DNA of 7,328 nucleotides from Sandarakinorhabdus sp. GTDB lineage: Bacteria; Pseudomonadota; Alphaproteobacteria; Sphingomonadales; Sphingomonadaceae. Shown piece by piece: positions 6,273-7,328 of the stretch. The position numbers and the translations under genes are program-made. The stretch covers positions 1 to 7,328 of the forward strand of contig JALOSK010000098.1 in assembly GCA_025458465.1 (NCBI GenBank), read 5' to 3'. The notes under the pieces were generated by a model that had not been told where the DNA came from, ran no database searches, and saw nothing but the letters and a program-made list of their open reading frames with translations. How positions within the stretch are numbered: position 1 is the stretch's first letter; the number at the start of each line of letters is the position of its first letter.

Positions 6273-6956
6273 TGCCGGCGTCTTCACGGCCGGCCTCGGC
6301 GGCAATGGAATCACCCGCTTCACGCTGATGATCTTCACCGGCGCCTCGATCATCTGGCCCTTCATGGCGCCCTCCCCCTTGGTGGGCGAGACCGGCGCGT
6401 TGAGGATCTTGCGGACGACGTCCATCCCCTCCTTGACGCGGCCGAACACGGCATAGCCCAGATTGTCACCGACGGCCGTTGGATCGGCATCCAGCGATTT
6501 CAGGCTGCCCAGGATGATGAAGAACTGCGCCTGCGCCGTGCCCGGCGCCCCGCGCGCCAGGCTGATGGCACCTTCGTCATGGGTGAGGCCGGTTTTCGTG
6601 GTCGGTTCATGCGCCACCGCCGGCAGCAGCTTGCGGCCATCCTGGATGCCGCCCTGAACCAGGCCGATGCTGCCATCCGGCGCCACCTTCATCGCCCGAT
6701 AGAAGGCACCGCCATCAAGCCGCTTCTCGTCCACGTGGCGCAGGATATAGCCGGCCGTCACCGGCGCACGTTCGGTTTCCAGCGCGATGGTGATTCGACC
6801 CTGTTGGGTCTCCATCACCACGTCCACCGTGGCAGGCGCCGGCTTTTCGGGCGGCGGTGCAGGCACTGCTGGCGTATCGGCCGCTGGCGGCACCGTCTGC
6901 GCGGCAAGCGGCATGGCCAGTGTGAGGGCGGCAAGCAGGAAGGCGCGGCGAATCAT
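6258..6956 (-). CDS. Exported cyclophilin-type peptidyl-prolyl cis-trans isomerase
   Basis: Cyclophilins speed cis-trans isomerisation of Xaa-Pro bonds. The 232-residue product begins with a signal peptide: MIRR, a hydrophobic core to about residue 17, and likely cleavage after A19 (PLAA/Q). A Pro/Ala-rich linker follows to about residue 42, then the cyclophilin domain from about 44 to 216. The protein is thus expected in the periplasm. Recognisable elements are ETERAPVTAGYI (60-71), the catalytic R87 in FYRAM, Q101 in VQGG, ISLARG (131-136), QFFI (144-147) and VFGRVKEGMDVV (170-181). The usual FHR reads FYR, and the tryptophan of the cyclosporin-binding site is not evident (NLGYAVFG), as in many bacterial cyclophilins. 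The C-terminus is Arg/Pro-rich. The ATG at 6956 is the only plausible start for the signal peptide; its ribosome binding site is weak. The gene is convergent with map. Confidence 0.93.
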   Translation of the reverse strand: MIRRAFLLAALTLAMPLAAQTVPPAADTPAVPAPPPEKPAPATVDVVMETQQGRITIALETERAPVTAGYILRHVDEKRLDGGAFYRAMKVAPDGSIGLVQGGIQDGRKLLPAVAHEPTTKTGLTHDEGAISLARGAPGTAQAQFFIILGSLKSLDADPTAVGDNLGYAVFGRVKEGMDVVRKILNAPVSPTKGEGAMKGQMIEAPVKIISVKRVIPLPPRPAVKTPATRRR

Positions 6957-7013
6957 GCCACCACTGTAACGCCTGCGCTGTCGCCGGCTACACCCGGCAG
7001 ATGTTGGCCCCGA
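6957..7013 (-). other. Intergenic spacer with a weak hairpin
   Basis: This 57-base gap separates the PRPP-synthetase-like gene from the isomerase gene on the same strand. It contains GCCGG-6 bases-CCGGC (6983-6998), a 5-bp stem without a U-run, which could be a weak terminator or attenuating structure. I see no clear promoter for the isomerase gene; TTGATC at 7018-7013 lacks a good -10 partner. Confidence 0.4.
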
Positions 7014-7328
7014 TCAATCCGGCAGCAGGCCGGCCTTGCAGATGGCTGCCGCCAGCATGCCCGCCAGCGGGATGCGCGCCGTCGGACCGGGTACGCTGTC
7101 GGTGGCAAGGATGGGCGCGATGCCGGCAGTGCGCAGCCGGGCAAGATCGTCGGCGCTGGCCAGGCAGTGGCTGGCCACCACCCCAACCCGCCCTGCACCC
7201 GCTTCCCGCAACGCCTGCGCACAGGCCACAACGGTGCCGCCGCTGGACAGCAGATCATCGACGATCAGCACGGGCCGCCCCTTCAGGCTGGTGCCGGCCG
7301 GCAACGCGATGGCCACGCTGCGATCGCC
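7014..7328 (-). CDS. PRPP-synthetase-like phosphoribosyltransferase-family protein, C-terminal part only
   Basis: The frame is open from the right window edge to the TGA at 7016-7014, so only the last 104 residues are visible and the real start lies outside. The fragment starts GDRSVAIALP. At residues 20-32 it carries the type I phosphoribosyltransferase loop VLIVDDLLSSGGT, which binds the ribose-5-phosphate or PRPP moiety. The segments VGVVASHCL, ILATDSVPGP and IPLAGMLAAAI follow. The last three match the layout of the C-terminal half of ribose-phosphate pyrophosphokinase (ATH, CDTIP and SGMLAEAI in the E. coli enzyme). The loop reads DDLLSSGGT, where the classical class I enzyme has DDMIDTGGT, suggesting a divergent or second PRPP synthetase rather than the main prs. 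A GTG at 7316 is in frame but is internal to the domain, not the start. Confidence 0.75.
   Translation of the reverse strand, partial: GDRSVAIALPAGTSLKGRPVLIVDDLLSSGGTVVACAQALREAGAGRVGVVASHCLASADDLARLRTAGIAPILATDSVPGPTARIPLAGMLAAAICKAGLLPD

Noticed and set aside
6274..6294. GCCGGC repeat pair with a 9-base loop inside the isomerase gene
   Set aside because: It is a self-palindromic hexamer repeated by chance in GC-rich coding sequence, and no U-run follows.
1..7328. Mobile elements, CRISPR arrays, tRNAs, rRNAs or toxin-antitoxin/defence genes
   Set aside because: I looked on both strands and found no transposase motifs, direct-repeat arrays, tRNA cloverleaf patterns or defence-type domains. 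The window is filled by core metabolic genes.

Overview
The window is GC-rich, gene-dense and bacterial. Its gene content suggests an alphaproteobacterium, most likely of the Sphingomonadales. The basis is the order pyrF-trpF-trpB-trpA-accD followed by a probable folC, a LapA-domain membrane protein at the head of the block, and Ala/Arg-rich proteins with nearly gapless spacing. The taxonomic call is inference from gene order, not from a marker gene.

Positions 1-5366 hold one minus-strand gene train, read from right to left: a CinA-N/MoaB-type protein, a small LapA-domain membrane protein, pyrF, trpF, trpB, trpA, accD and the first codons of a gene cut by the left edge (probably folC). Consecutive genes overlap by 4 bases (ATGA or GTGA) or lie 2 to 11 bases apart. 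This points to one transcript with translational coupling. It combines the last steps of tryptophan synthesis (TrpF, TrpB, TrpA), the last step of UMP synthesis (PyrF), the carboxyltransferase beta subunit of acetyl-CoA carboxylase (AccD) and, probably, folate polyglutamylation.

Positions 5367-5439 are a short divergent intergenic region. From it, map (type I methionine aminopeptidase) runs rightward to 6261. Its stop codon overlaps, tail to tail, the stop of a minus-strand exported cyclophilin-type peptidyl-prolyl isomerase (6258-6956). Both stops lie in the loop of a 10-bp inverted repeat, a candidate shared terminator or 3'-end structure. The right edge carries the C-terminal part of a minus-strand PRPP-synthetase-like phosphoribosyltransferase, cut by the window end.

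The content is core housekeeping metabolism. I see no mobile element, CRISPR array, tRNA, rRNA or convincing new system. The findings are therefore modest: the convergent hairpin, start-codon structure, a slightly divergent TrpF, and operon composition. Intergenic space is scarce and no gene-free stretch exceeds 300 bases.
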